Assembly (NCBI RefSeq): GCF_000427785.1
Contig: NZ_ATYR01000023.1
Coordinates: forward strand, 1 to 64,000
Direction of reading: 5' to 3'
DNA from: Massilia alkalitolerans DSM 17462
GTDB taxonomy: Bacteria; Pseudomonadota; Gammaproteobacteria; Burkholderiales; Burkholderiaceae_D
Length of the DNA: 64,000 nucleotides
Shown: positions 27,783 through 37,340 of the stretch, piece by piece
Layout: every line of letters begins with the position of its first letter
Position numbering within the stretch: the stretch's first letter is position 1
Notes under the pieces: model-generated
The model's database searches: none
Told to the model about the DNA's origin: nothing
Seen by the model: only the letters and a program-made list of their open reading frames with translations
Program-made: the position numbers and the translations under genes

Positions 27783-30497
27783 TCAGTCGCCGAAACAGGC
27801 CTGCCACAGGCGCCGCACCGCATCCGGGTGGCCGCCCAGCAGTTGGGGATCAACGCGCGCCTTTTCCTGGCCCTGCAGGCGCACCTGGTGCTGCAGGCGC
27901 CGCATTGCGCGGTAGGCGCTTGCCGCCTCCGCGGCCAGGCCGGGGTCGATCAGGCCGAGCTCGCCGGAAAGCTTCAGGAGGGCGATGTTGCCGGCGTTCG
28001 CCGTCAACTGCGGATACTGGGAGGCATGGCGCAGCACCAGGTACTGGACGATGAACTCGATGTCGATCATCCCCCCTTCGTCCTGCTTGAGGTCGAACAG
28101 GGCGCCGGGGTTGACGTTGGCGTCGCGCATGCGCCTGCGCATCGCGCGCACCTCGTCCTTGAGCTGCTGTTCCTGGCCGCTGCGGTCCTTGCGCAGCACC
28201 GCGTCGCGGATGCGTTCGAAGCGGGCGCCGATGGCGGCGTCGCCGGCGCAGAAGCGGGCCCGGGTCAGGGCCTGGTGTTCCCAGATCCAGGCCGATTCTT
28301 GCTGGTAGCGCTCGAAGGCGGCCACGGTGGACACCAGCATGCCGCTGGCGCCGTCCGGGCGCAGCGCGGTGTCGATGTCGAACAGGATGCCGGCCGCAGT
28401 ATGGGCCGTGTTCCAGGTGATGAAGCGCTGCGCCAGCTTGGCGTAGTTGGACGGCGCCATGTCGTCCTCGTCGTCGAACAGGAAGATGACGTCGAGGTCG
28501 GACACGTAGCCGAGCTCCTTGCCGCCCAGCTTGCCGTAGGCGATGACGGCGAAGCGCGGTACCTCGCAGTGGCGGCTGGCGATCGCGCGCCAGGCGTGGC
28601 GGATGGTGGCGCCGACGATGGTGTCGGCCAGCAGGGACAGGTGGTCGGCCAGGCGCTCGACCGAGAGCTCGCCGGCCAGGTCCAGGGCCAGCAGCCGGAA
28701 CAGCTGGGCATGGTGGGCTTCGCGCAGGATGTCGAGCTGGCGCTCGGTGTCGCCGGCGGCGGCGTTCAGCTGCTCGTCGAGGCTTGCCGCCAGCTGGCCC
28801 ATATCGCCGGCGCCCTCGTTGCGGTCGTCCAGCAGTTCGTCGAGCAGGATCGGGTGCTGGGTCAGGAAGGTGGCGGCCCAGCCGCTGGCATTCATCATCC
28901 GGATCACGCGCTCGAGCGTGTGCGGGTATTCGGTCAGCAGCGCCAGGTAAGCGGAACGGCGTGCGATCGCTTCGAAAAAGTCGAGCAGGCGCCCGAGCGT
29001 GGCGGCGTGGCTGCCGACCCCGGCCTCGCGCACCACGGTGGCGATCTGGCCGAGGGCGGCGTCGCCCAGCGCCAGCAGCCTGGCGCGGCTCGCTTCCGGC
29101 AGGCTGCTCAGGCGTGGCCCCTGCAGCGTGGCGACCAGGCGCGCCGCCGCACCGGGCGGGTCGTCGTATCCGAGCTCGAGCAGGCGGGACGCGATCGCTT
29201 CGCGGTTTTCCGGGTCGTCGGCGAGAAGCGTGGTCTCGGCATCGGCGGGCTCGGCCTTGTCTGCGAAGATCGCGTCGAACTGGGCGGCCACAAAAGTGCG
29301 CTGTTCTTCCATCCGCGCCAGCAGGGTCGCCACGTCGGGCAGGCCCATCATCTGCGCCACCGTCAGGCGGTCTTCCTCGTTGGCCGGCAGGGTGTGGGTC
29401 TGGGCGTCGTCCAGGTACTGCAGGCGGTGTTCCAGGTTGCGCAGAAAAGTATAGGCCTCGAGCAGGCGCGCCACCGTGTCCTGGGACAGCAGCTCGCGCT
29501 CGGCCAGCAGGCGCAAGGTAGCCCGCGTCGAGCGCTCGCGCAGCGCCGGGTCGCGCCCGCCGCGGATCAGCTGGAAGACCTGGGCCAGGAACTCGATCTC
29601 GCGGATCCCGCCGCGGCCCAGCTTGACGTTGTGGCTGCGCTCGGGGTGCAGGCGCTCCTGGCGCTTGACCTCGGCGCGGATCTGGGCGTGCATGTTGCGG
29701 ATCGCATCGATCACGCCGAAGTCGAGGTAGCGCCGGAACACGAAGGGACGCACGATCGCGTCCAGCGCCGCGATGTCTTCCGCGTCGCCGGTGACCGCGC
29801 GCGCCTTGACCCAGGCATAACGCTCCCATTCCCGGCCCTGCACAATGAGGTATTCCTCGACCATCGCCAGGCTGGCCGCCAGCGGGCCCGAATTGCCGTT
29901 GGGCCGCAGCGCCATGTCGACGCGGAAGGTGAAACCGTCCTCGATGATTTCCGACAGGGCGGCAATCAGGCGGCGTCCGAGGCGCACGAAGAATTCGTGG
30001 TTGGACAGCTGGCGCTGGCCGGGGCCGGCAGCGGTCTCGCCGTCCTCGGGGTACACGAAGATCAGGTCGATGTCGGAAGAAACGTTCAGCTCGCCGCCGC
30101 CGCCCTTGCCCATGGACAGCACCATGAGCTGCTGGGGCCGGCCGGATTCCTCCCCTAGCGGCATGCCGTGGGCCGCGACCAGTTCCGCGCCCAAGGCCTC
30201 GGTGTGGGTGCGGATGGCGAAGTCGGCGAAGCGGGTCATGGCGGTGACCACCTCGTCCAGGTCGGCCAGGCCATCCAGGTCGCGCCGGATGAGGCCGCAT
30301 ACGAGCAGGTTGCGCAGGCGCCGCATGGCCCGCGGCAGGGGCAGGCCAGCGTCGAGCTCGCGCGCCAACAAGGCGCCCAAGTCGACGCTGGACAGGGATA
30401 ATCGGCAGGCCTGGTCGAGCAGGGCGGGGCGGGCGGGGTCGGCGCCGAGCCAGCGCTGGAGGAAGCGGGAAGGTACGGACGGCGAAGCTGGGTGCAT
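27783..30497 (-). CDS. glnE: Bifunctional glutamine synthetase adenylyltransferase/adenylyl-removing enzyme
   Basis: A 904-residue cytoplasmic enzyme that attaches AMP to, and removes it from, the tyrosine of GlnA according to PII and glutamine signals. It carries two nucleotidyltransferase domains. The N-terminal one has GKGGGGELNVSSDIDLIFVY (DID at residues 142–144) and in the family removes AMP. The C-terminal one has GKLGGKELGYVSDLDVIFLF (about residue 665) and adds AMP. Helical PII-linking regions lie between and after (EIEFLAQVFQLI, IDIEFIVQYLVLRHA). I chose the ATG at 30497, giving MHPASPSVPSRF; residues further upstream are not family-like. It acts on the GlnA encoded at 1014 and is divergent from yhdP over 172 bases. 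Confidence 0.96.
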   Translation of the reverse strand: MHPASPSVPSRFLQRWLGADPARPALLDQACRLSLSSVDLGALLARELDAGLPLPRAMRRLRNLLVCGLIRRDLDGLADLDEVVTAMTRFADFAIRTHTEALGAELVAAHGMPLGEESGRPQQLMVLSMGKGGGGELNVSSDIDLIFVYPEDGETAAGPGQRQLSNHEFFVRLGRRLIAALSEIIEDGFTFRVDMALRPNGNSGPLAASLAMVEEYLIVQGREWERYAWVKARAVTGDAEDIAALDAIVRPFVFRRYLDFGVIDAIRNMHAQIRAEVKRQERLHPERSHNVKLGRGGIREIEFLAQVFQLIRGGRDPALRERSTRATLRLLAERELLSQDTVARLLEAYTFLRNLEHRLQYLDDAQTHTLPANEEDRLTVAQMMGLPDVATLLARMEEQRTFVAAQFDAIFADKAEPADAETTLLADDPENREAIASRLLELGYDDPPGAAARLVATLQGPRLSSLPEASRARLLALGDAALGQIATVVREAGVGSHAATLGRLLDFFEAIARRSAYLALLTEYPHTLERVIRMMNASGWAATFLTQHPILLDELLDDRNEGAGDMGQLAASLDEQLNAAAGDTERQLDILREAHHAQLFRLLALDLAGELSVERLADHLSLLADTIVGATIRHAWRAIASRHCEVPRFAVIAYGKLGGKELGYVSDLDVIFLFDDEDDMAPSNYAKLAQRFITWNTAHTAAGILFDIDTALRPDGASGMLVSTVAAFERYQQESAWIWEHQALTRARFCAGDAAIGARFERIRDAVLRKDRSGQEQQLKDEVRAMRRRMRDANVNPGALFDLKQDEGGMIDIEFIVQYLVLRHASQYPQLTANAGNIALLKLSGELGLIDPGLAAEAASAYRAMRRLQHQVRLQGQEKARVDPQLLGGHPDAVRRLWQACFGD

Positions 30498-30669
30498 GGT
30501 GTCGATCCGGTGTGGGTTTTTGCCGTCCGGCAGGCATTCGTGCGGTAGAATTGCCCGCCGTGCTGCTGGGAGCCTAGAGGTCAGCACGATGGTAAGGTAG
30601 ACGCCGCGGCTGTTGCAACTATCTGTTATTAGAGAATTACATTTACGGCGAGCCTTTTTGAGTACCTTG

Positions 30670-33600
30670 ATGGACAACCAGGACCCGCAGGCGACGGCCG
30701 TTCACCGGCCAGCGATCGAGGGAGCACGCGTGCGCTGGCATCGGCTGCGCGCGTGCTACCGCTATGCGAACCTGGCCTCGCACCATTTCCTCGGGTTTGC
30801 CATCAAGCTGGTGCTGCTGCTGTATTTCGGCCTGGCGCTGCTGTTCCTGGCGCTGCGCTACGCCATCCTGCCCAACATCGACCTGTATAAAGGCGACATC
30901 GAAACGGCCGCCGGGCGCGCGCTCGGCAACCGCGTCAGCATCGCGCACCTGGAAGCCGGGTGGCAGGGCATCCATCCCGTATTGACGCTCGGCGACGTGC
31001 GCCTGAGCGACCGCGGCGGACGCCAGCTGCTGGCCCTGCCGAAGGTCACGGCGGCCCTGTCCTGGTGGAGCCTGGCCGCGCTGGAGCCGCGCCTGCATGC
31101 GCTCGAAGTGAACGGTCCCCAGCTGGACGTGCGGCGCGGCCGCGACGGCATCATCAGCGTGGCCGGCGTGCGGCTCGACCCCAGCAAGAAGGACGACGGG
31201 CGCGGCGCCGACTGGCTGCTGCGCCAGCGCGAGATCGTGATCCGCGGCGGCCGGGTCGACTGGACCGACGAGCTGCGCGGCAGGCCGACCCTGGCCCTCT
31301 CCGACGTGACCCTGGCGCTGCTGAACCGCTTCGGCGGCGGCCACCGCTTCGCGCTGCGCGCCACCCCACCGCGCGCGCTCGGCCAGCCGCTCGACGTGCG
31401 GGCGCGCTTCCGCCACCGTTTCGGCGCCCGTCCCTCGGACATCGCGCGCTGGAAGGGCGAGCTGTATGCCGACCTGCGCGGCGCCGACCTGGTGGCCTGG
31501 AAGCAGCACATCGACCTGCCGTTCCAGATGGCCAGCGGACGCGGTTCGGTGCGCGCCTGGCTGAACGTCGACCAGGCCAGGGTGGCCGGCTTCACCGCCG
31601 ACCTGGCCCTGGCCGACGTCAACGCACGCCTGGGCCCGACGCTGGCGCCGCTCGAGCTGGCGCGCATCTCCGGACGCCTGGCCGCGCGCGAGGAGATGTT
31701 GCCGGGAAAGGACGAAGGCAAGCCGACCTTCGGCGCCCACGGCCACACCATCAGACTGACCGATTTCTCCGTCACCACCCGCGACGGCCACGCGCTGCCG
31801 CCCGCCACGCTCGAACAGACCTGGCGCCCGGCTAGGGAGGGCAAGCCGGAATACGGCGAGCTGAGCGCGCGCCAGCTCGACATCGGCGCGCTGGCCGCCC
31901 TGGCCGGCTACCTGCCGCTGCCGCCCCAGCAGCGCCAGATGCTGCTCGACTACGCCCCGCGCGGCCGCCTGCTCGACGTGGCGGCCGAATGGGAAGGGCG
32001 CTATCCGGCGCTGCGCAGCTATCGCCTGCGCGGCGACGTTGCCGGCCTCGCCATCAATGCGCAGGCGGCGCGCCCGGCCCAGCCGGCACGGGACGGCCAG
32101 CCGGCCATGCCGCCGAGTCCGGCCACCCCCGGCTTCCAGAACCTGAGCGGCAGCATCGACGCCAGCCAGAACGGCGGCAGCGTGACGGTCGACTCCACCG
32201 CGCTGGTCCTGCACATGCCGGCCTGGTTCGCCGACAGCGCGATGCCGCTCGACCGGCTCGACCTGAAGGCGCGCTGGAATTTCGACCCGGGCAAGCAGCT
32301 GCTGGTCGAGGTCGAGCACCTGTCCTTCGCGCAGGGGGCGCTGTCCGGCACGCTGTCCGGGCGCCACAGCCTGCCGCTGCTGCCGGACGGCGGCCGGGCG
32401 GGGCCGGGCACGGCCGACATCAGCGCCACGCTGGACGGCTTCGCGATCGGCTCGGTCGGGCGCTTCCTGCCGCTGTCCACCCCCGAGCACCTGGGCCACT
32501 GGCTGAGCGACGCGCTGCAGGGCGGCACACTGCGCGATGCGCGCCTGCGCCTGCGCGGCGACCTGGCCGCTTTCCCTTTCCGCGCCAATAATGTGCTGGA
32601 GCGCGCCCGCAGCGAATTCCACGTCGCCGGCCGCCTCGAGAATGCGCGCCTCGAGTACGCCCCTGGTCACCGCCACCCCGACGGCACCCCGCAGTGGCCG
32701 CTGGCCGAGAACATCAACGGCCGCATCGAATTCGACCGCGCGCGCATGGAAATCCGCGGCGACACCCTGCGCACCATGGGCGTGGCGCTGTCCAACGTGA
32801 AAGCGGTGATCCCCGACCTGGGCGCGCACGAGAAGATGATGCTCGAGATCGACGGCGTTGCTGCCGCGCCGCTGCAGGAATTCCTGCGCTACGTGGCGGC
32901 CAGCCCGGTGCCGGAATGGATCGGCCACTTCACCGACGAAACCCGCGCCGGCGGCAACGCGCGCCTGGGCCTGCGGCTGCGCATGCCGCTGGCACACCTG
33001 CCCGAGACGAAGGTGCAGGGCAGCCTGCAACTGCTGGGCAACGACATCAGCCTGTTCCCGGAACTGCCGGCATTGCAGGCTGCGGAAGGAAAGATCGAAT
33101 TCTGGGAGCGCGGCGTCGCCCTGAACGGCGTGGGCGCCAGCTTCCTGGGCGGGCCGCTGGGCCTGTCCGGAGGCACCCAGAAGGACGGCAGCATCGCGAT
33201 CCGCCTGCACGGCACGCTGAACGCCGAAGGCATGCGCCGCACCGCGCCGGCGCCGGCGCTGGGACGCCTGGCGCAGCGCCTCTCGGGCAGCACGCCATAT
33301 ACCGGCAGCGTGGTGGTGCGCGAAGGACGGCGCACCGTCACCCTCGAATCGAACCTGGCCGGCATGGGCCTGGAACTGCCGGCGCCGCTCAACAAGCCGG
33401 AGGTCGACAGCCTGCCGCTGCGCTTCGTGCTCGCCGGCGAACCGACCGTGGGCGGCGTGGCGCGCGACGAGATCCGCGTCGCGCTGGGCGAGGGCGTGGC
33501 GGCGCGCTACCAGCGCGAAAAGACGGGACGCGCGCCCTGGACCGTGCTGCGCGGCGGCATCGGCGTCAACGTGCCGGCGCCGGTGCCGGACAGCGGCATG

Positions 33601-34893
33601 ATGATCCACGTGAACATGCGCGCGCTGAACGCGGACGGCTGGATCGCCGCCGGCAAGGCGATCGCGGGCGAGGGCGGAGAGACCGCCGGAGAAGGAAGCA
33701 GCGGCGCCGGGTTTGTCCAGTACGTGATGCCGACCCTGATCGGCGGCCGGGTGGGCGAACTGACCATCGGCGAGCGCCGCATGGCCGACGTGGTGCTGGG
33801 CGCCACACACCTGGCCAACACCTGGCAGGCCAACCTGCATTCGCGCCATGCAAGCGGCTACGTGACCTGGGCCGAGACCGGCGGAGGGCAGGGTGTCGGC
33901 AAGGTGACCGCGCGCCTGGCCTCGCTGGTGATTCCGGAGTCGAGCGAAGCCGAGGTCAAGCACCTGCTGGAATCGAACCGCGGCGCCAGCGCCACCATTC
34001 CCTCGCTCGACATCGTGGCCGAACAGTTCCAGCTCGCAAACAAGCGCCTCGGCCGCCTTGAACTGCAGGCCAGTAATGTGCAGGCGCTGGCCGGGCGCGA
34101 ATGGCGCATCAACCGCCTCAGTCTCGACAACCCGGACGGCCAGCTGAAGGCCAACGGACGCTGGTTGTACAAGGATGGGCGCAGCAACACCAGCCTGAAT
34201 TTCATGCTCGACATCATTGATGCCGGCAAGCTGCTCGACCGGCTCGGCTTCCCCGAGACCCTGCGCCGTGGCAAGGGCAAGATGTCGGGCGATATTTCCT
34301 GGAGCGGACTGCCGTACGACCTGGACATCCCGAGCCTGTCGGGCCAGATCGAGATGAACGTGGAATCGGGCCAGTTCCTGAAGCAGGATCCGGGCGCGGC
34401 CAAGCTGCTCGGGGTGCTCAGCCTGCAGGCCCTGCCGCGCCTGCTCAAGCTCGACTTCCACGACGTGTTCTCGGAAGGCCTGGCCTTCGACGGCATCAGC
34501 GCCAATGCCCTGATCCAGCGTGGCGTGCTGCGTACCGACAACCTCAAGATGCACGGGGTGGCGGCGACCATCCTGATGGACGGCACTGCCGACATCGCCC
34601 ACGAGACGACCAATCTGCGGGTGGTGGTGATCCCCGAATTCAACCTCGGCACCGGGCCACTGGTGTACGGCCTGGCGGTGAACCCGATCGTCGGGATCGG
34701 CAGTTACCTGGCGCAGCTGTTCCTGCGCGCGCCGGTGATGAAGGCGCTGACTTACCAGATGCAGATTTCCGGACCGTGGCGGTCCCCGACCATCACGAAA
34801 ATCGACAATCCCGCGCCGGCGCCAAGCCAGGCCAAGGCCCAGGCCCAGGCCCAGGCCCAGGCTGGCGGGCGCCCCAACGCCAAGAAGGAGTGA
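30670..34893 (+). CDS. yhdP: YhdP-family AsmA-like protein (TIGR02099; phospholipid transport)
   Basis: A 1407-residue protein. A short cytoplasmic start leads to one membrane helix at about residues 38–60 (FLGFAIKLVLLLYFGLALLF), then a very long periplasmic part rich in beta strands. This includes the DUF3971 region and a C-terminal AsmA-like part (VVIPEFNLGTGPLVYGLAVNPIVGIGSYLAQ). In Enterobacteria YhdP is one of the bridge-like proteins moving phospholipids toward the outer membrane; the same role here is inferred. The tail is low-complexity, with AQ repeats encoded by a hexanucleotide tandem repeat. The ATG at 30670 has a weak ribosome-binding site; an in-frame TTG lies 19 codons upstream. 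It is eight bases from the nitrilase gene, so the two are one operon. Confidence 0.92.
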   Translation: MDNQDPQATAVHRPAIEGARVRWHRLRACYRYANLASHHFLGFAIKLVLLLYFGLALLFLALRYAILPNIDLYKGDIETAAGRALGNRVSIAHLEAGWQGIHPVLTLGDVRLSDRGGRQLLALPKVTAALSWWSLAALEPRLHALEVNGPQLDVRRGRDGIISVAGVRLDPSKKDDGRGADWLLRQREIVIRGGRVDWTDELRGRPTLALSDVTLALLNRFGGGHRFALRATPPRALGQPLDVRARFRHRFGARPSDIARWKGELYADLRGADLVAWKQHIDLPFQMASGRGSVRAWLNVDQARVAGFTADLALADVNARLGPTLAPLELARISGRLAAREEMLPGKDEGKPTFGAHGHTIRLTDFSVTTRDGHALPPATLEQTWRPAREGKPEYGELSARQLDIGALAALAGYLPLPPQQRQMLLDYAPRGRLLDVAAEWEGRYPALRSYRLRGDVAGLAINAQAARPAQPARDGQPAMPPSPATPGFQNLSGSIDASQNGGSVTVDSTALVLHMPAWFADSAMPLDRLDLKARWNFDPGKQLLVEVEHLSFAQGALSGTLSGRHSLPLLPDGGRAGPGTADISATLDGFAIGSVGRFLPLSTPEHLGHWLSDALQGGTLRDARLRLRGDLAAFPFRANNVLERARSEFHVAGRLENARLEYAPGHRHPDGTPQWPLAENINGRIEFDRARMEIRGDTLRTMGVALSNVKAVIPDLGAHEKMMLEIDGVAAAPLQEFLRYVAASPVPEWIGHFTDETRAGGNARLGLRLRMPLAHLPETKVQGSLQLLGNDISLFPELPALQAAEGKIEFWERGVALNGVGASFLGGPLGLSGGTQKDGSIAIRLHGTLNAEGMRRTAPAPALGRLAQRLSGSTPYTGSVVVREGRRTVTLESNLAGMGLELPAPLNKPEVDSLPLRFVLAGEPTVGGVARDEIRVALGEGVAARYQREKTGRAPWTVLRGGIGVNVPAPVPDSGMMIHVNMRALNADGWIAAGKAIAGEGGETAGEGSSGAGFVQYVMPTLIGGRVGELTIGERRMADVVLGATHLANTWQANLHSRHASGYVTWAETGGGQGVGKVTARLASLVIPESSEAEVKHLLESNRGASATIPSLDIVAEQFQLANKRLGRLELQASNVQALAGREWRINRLSLDNPDGQLKANGRWLYKDGRSNTSLNFMLDIIDAGKLLDRLGFPETLRRGKGKMSGDISWSGLPYDLDIPSLSGQIEMNVESGQFLKQDPGAAKLLGVLSLQALPRLLKLDFHDVFSEGLAFDGISANALIQRGVLRTDNLKMHGVAATILMDGTADIAHETTNLRVVVIPEFNLGTGPLVYGLAVNPIVGIGSYLAQLFLRAPVMKALTYQMQISGPWRSPTITKIDNPAPAPSQAKAQAQAQAQAGGRPNAKKE
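34827..34862 (+). repeat. Hexanucleotide tandem repeat in the 3' end of yhdP
   Basis: Six head-to-tail units of CCAGGC, with the second varied to CAAGGC. They encode Gln-Ala repeats near the C-terminus. Unit gain or loss would keep the frame. Confidence 0.8.
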
Positions 34894-34900
34894 CAAGGAC

Positions 34901-35698
34901 ATGAGCAAGGTAGCCGCAGTGCAGATGGTGTCCACCCCGCGGGTGGAAGACAACCTGGCAACCGCGCGCCGGCTGGTGGCGCAGGCCGCGAACGACGGCG
35001 CCCAGCTGGTGGCGCTGCCGGAATACTGGCCGATCATGGGCATGAGCGACGGCGACAAGGTGGCGCAGGCCGAACCGGAGGGCACCGGCCCGATCCAGGA
35101 CTGCATGGCGCAGTTGGCGCGCGAGCACGGCATCTGGCTAGTGGGCGGCACGCTGCCGCTGGTATCGAAAGTGGACGGCAAGGTGCTCAACACCACCCTG
35201 GTCTACGACCCGCAGGGCAAGCCGGTCAGCCGCTACGACAAGATCCACCTGTTCGGCTTCAACAAGGGCAGCGAGTCCTACGACGAGGCGCGCACCATCG
35301 TGCCGGGGGAAAGCGTGGGCAGCTTCCAGGCGCCGTTCGGCCGGGTCGGCCTGTCGGTCTGCTACGACCTGCGCTTCCCGGAGCTGTTCCGGGCGATGGG
35401 CGAGTGCGCCCTGATCATCGTGCCGGCCGCCTTCACCCACACCACGGGCCTGGCGCACTGGGAGGTGCTGCTGCGCGCACGGGCGATCGAGAACCAGTGC
35501 TACGTGCTGGCCTCGGCGCAAGGAGGCCTGCACGCGAACGGCCGCCGCACCTTCGGGCACAGCATGCTGGTCGACCCCTGGGGCGAAGTGAAGGCGGTGC
35601 TGCGCGAGGGCGAGGGCGTCATCAGCGGTACGCTCGACGAGGATTTCTTGACCAGCGTGCGCGAGAGCCTGCCGGCGCTGAAGCACCGCAAGCTGTAG
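34901..35698 (+). CDS. Carbon-nitrogen hydrolase, Nit1/Nit2-like (likely omega-amidase or deaminated-glutathione amidase)
   Basis: A 265-residue cytoplasmic nitrilase-superfamily enzyme. The catalytic triad is visible: E41 in VALPEYW, K114 in YDKIHLFGF and C154 in VCYDLRFPEL. The block ARAIENQCYVLASAQ fits the Nit branch that hydrolyses deaminated glutathione or 2-oxo-omega-amides as metabolite repair; the exact substrate is inferred. It sits eight bases after yhdP and 109 bases before tldD. Nitrilase next to yhdP and tldD is a conserved arrangement in Burkholderiales. Confidence 0.9.
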   Translation: MSKVAAVQMVSTPRVEDNLATARRLVAQAANDGAQLVALPEYWPIMGMSDGDKVAQAEPEGTGPIQDCMAQLAREHGIWLVGGTLPLVSKVDGKVLNTTLVYDPQGKPVSRYDKIHLFGFNKGSESYDEARTIVPGESVGSFQAPFGRVGLSVCYDLRFPELFRAMGECALIIVPAAFTHTTGLAHWEVLLRARAIENQCYVLASAQGGLHANGRRTFGHSMLVDPWGEVKAVLREGEGVISGTLDEDFLTSVRESLPALKHRKL

Positions 35699-35807
35699 CT
35701 TGCCGGTTCGCGTCTGGCGGCCGGCTCTGCCGAACCGTGTCTCGTGTCCGGTACGAAGTGTCCGGATATGGCAAAATGGACTTTCCAAACGAACGACCGA
35801 CCGCAAA

Positions 35808-37268
35808 ATGAAACCATTCGAACCGAACCTTTCCTCCCTGGCTGTCGCGCGCGACGTGCTGCTGACGCCATTCGGCCTCGACGAGGGCAAGCTGCTCAAT
35901 GCGCTGGGCTCGATGTTCACGCACAAGGTCGACTACGCCGACCTGTATTTCCAGTTCACCAAGAGCGAAGGCTGGAGCCTGGAAGAGGGCATCGTCAAGA
36001 CCGGCAGCTTCTCGATCGACCAGGGCGTCGGCGTGCGCGCCGTGTCGGGTGACCGGACGGCCTTTTCGTATTCCGACGACATTTCCGAAGCGGCGCTGCT
36101 GGACGCGGCGGCCGCCACCCGCACCATTGCCCGCGCGGGCGCCGGCAAGGTGAAGATCGCCAGCGCGGCGCGCCCGACCGGCGGCCGCTCGCTCTACCTG
36201 CCGCACGATCCGCTCGCCTCGCTCGACGCGACGGCCAAAGTCAAACTGCTGGAGCGCGTGGAAAAGATGGCGCGCGCCAAGGATCCGCGCGTGGTGCAGG
36301 TGATGGCCGGCCTGGCCGGCGAATACGACGTGGTGCTGGTGGTGCGCAGCGACGGCGTGCTGGCGGCCGACATCCGTCCGCTGGTGCGCGTGTCCGTCAC
36401 CGTCATCGCCGAGCAGAACGGCCGCCGCGAAGTCGGCTCTTCGGGCGGCGGCGGGCGCTACGACTACGGCTACTTCAGTGACGAGTTGCTCGACAAGTAC
36501 GCGACTGAAGCGGTGAAGTCGGCCTGCGTCAACCTGGAAGCGCGTCCGGCGCCGGCCGGTCCGATGACCATCGTGCTCGGCCCGGGCTGGCCCGGCGTGC
36601 TGCTGCACGAGGCGGTCGGCCATGGCCTGGAAGGCGACTTCAACCGCAAGGGTTCCTCGGCCTACGCCGGCCGCATCGGCGAACGCGTCGCGGCCAAGGG
36701 CGTGACCGTGGTCGACGACGGCACCCTGCAGGACCGCCGCGGTTCGCTCAACATGGACGACGAAGGCAATCCGACCCAGTGCACGACCCTGATCGAGGAT
36801 GGCATCCTGAAGGGCTATATCCAGGATACGATGAACGCGCGCCTGATGAAGATGCCGGTCACCGGCAATGCGCGCCGCGAGTCCTTCGCCCACCTGCCGA
36901 TGCCACGCATGACGAATACCTACATGCTGGCCGGCGACAAGGATCCGGAAGAAATCCTGGCCTCGGTGAAGAACGGCCTGTATGCGGTCAATTTCGGCGG
37001 CGGCCAGGTCGACATCACCAACGGCAAGTTCGTGTTCTCGGCCAGCGAAGCCTACATGATCGAGAACGGCAAGATCAGCTATCCGGTGAAGGGCGCGACC
37101 CTGATCGGCAACGGCCCGGAAGTGATGAACAATATCTCGATGATCGGCAATGACATGCGCCTGGATTCGGGCGTGGGCGTGTGCGGCAAGGAAGGCCAGA
37201 GCGTGCCGGTCGGCGTCGGCCAGCCGACCCTGCGCATCGACGGCGTGACCGTGGGCGGCACCGCCTGA
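35808..37268 (+). CDS. tldD: Metalloprotease TldD
   Basis: A 486-residue zinc protease subunit. The metal site HEAVGHGLEGD (H267, E268, H272, with E275 nearby) and the C-terminal beta-rich domain (GGGQVDITNGKFVFSASEAY, MIGNDMRLDSGVGVCGKEGQ) are intact. In enteric bacteria TldD works with TldE/PmbA in peptide maturation and CcdA turnover; pmbA is not in this window. The ATG at 35808 is the first one giving the family start. It is followed by a terminator. In related genomes aroG often follows tldD; here a TBDR pair lies between them. Confidence 0.95.
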   Translation: MKPFEPNLSSLAVARDVLLTPFGLDEGKLLNALGSMFTHKVDYADLYFQFTKSEGWSLEEGIVKTGSFSIDQGVGVRAVSGDRTAFSYSDDISEAALLDAAAATRTIARAGAGKVKIASAARPTGGRSLYLPHDPLASLDATAKVKLLERVEKMARAKDPRVVQVMAGLAGEYDVVLVVRSDGVLAADIRPLVRVSVTVIAEQNGRREVGSSGGGGRYDYGYFSDELLDKYATEAVKSACVNLEARPAPAGPMTIVLGPGWPGVLLHEAVGHGLEGDFNRKGSSAYAGRIGERVAAKGVTVVDDGTLQDRRGSLNMDDEGNPTQCTTLIEDGILKGYIQDTMNARLMKMPVTGNARRESFAHLPMPRMTNTYMLAGDKDPEEILASVKNGLYAVNFGGGQVDITNGKFVFSASEAYMIENGKISYPVKGATLIGNGPEVMNNISMIGNDMRLDSGVGVCGKEGQSVPVGVGQPTLRIDGVTVGGTA

Positions 37269-37287
37269 CGCGCGCCACCGGCAAGAG

Positions 37288-37325
37288 AAAGCCGACCCGC
37301 GGGTAACGCGGGCCGGCTTTTTTTT
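37288..37325. terminator. Intrinsic terminator after tldD
   Basis: AAAGCCGACCCGC pairs with GCGGGCCGGCTTT (one bulge) and is followed by a long T run, 20 bases after the tldD stop and just before the 3' end of the convergent receptor gene. Confidence 0.9.
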
Positions 37326-37340
37326 CGTCCGTACATGCCG

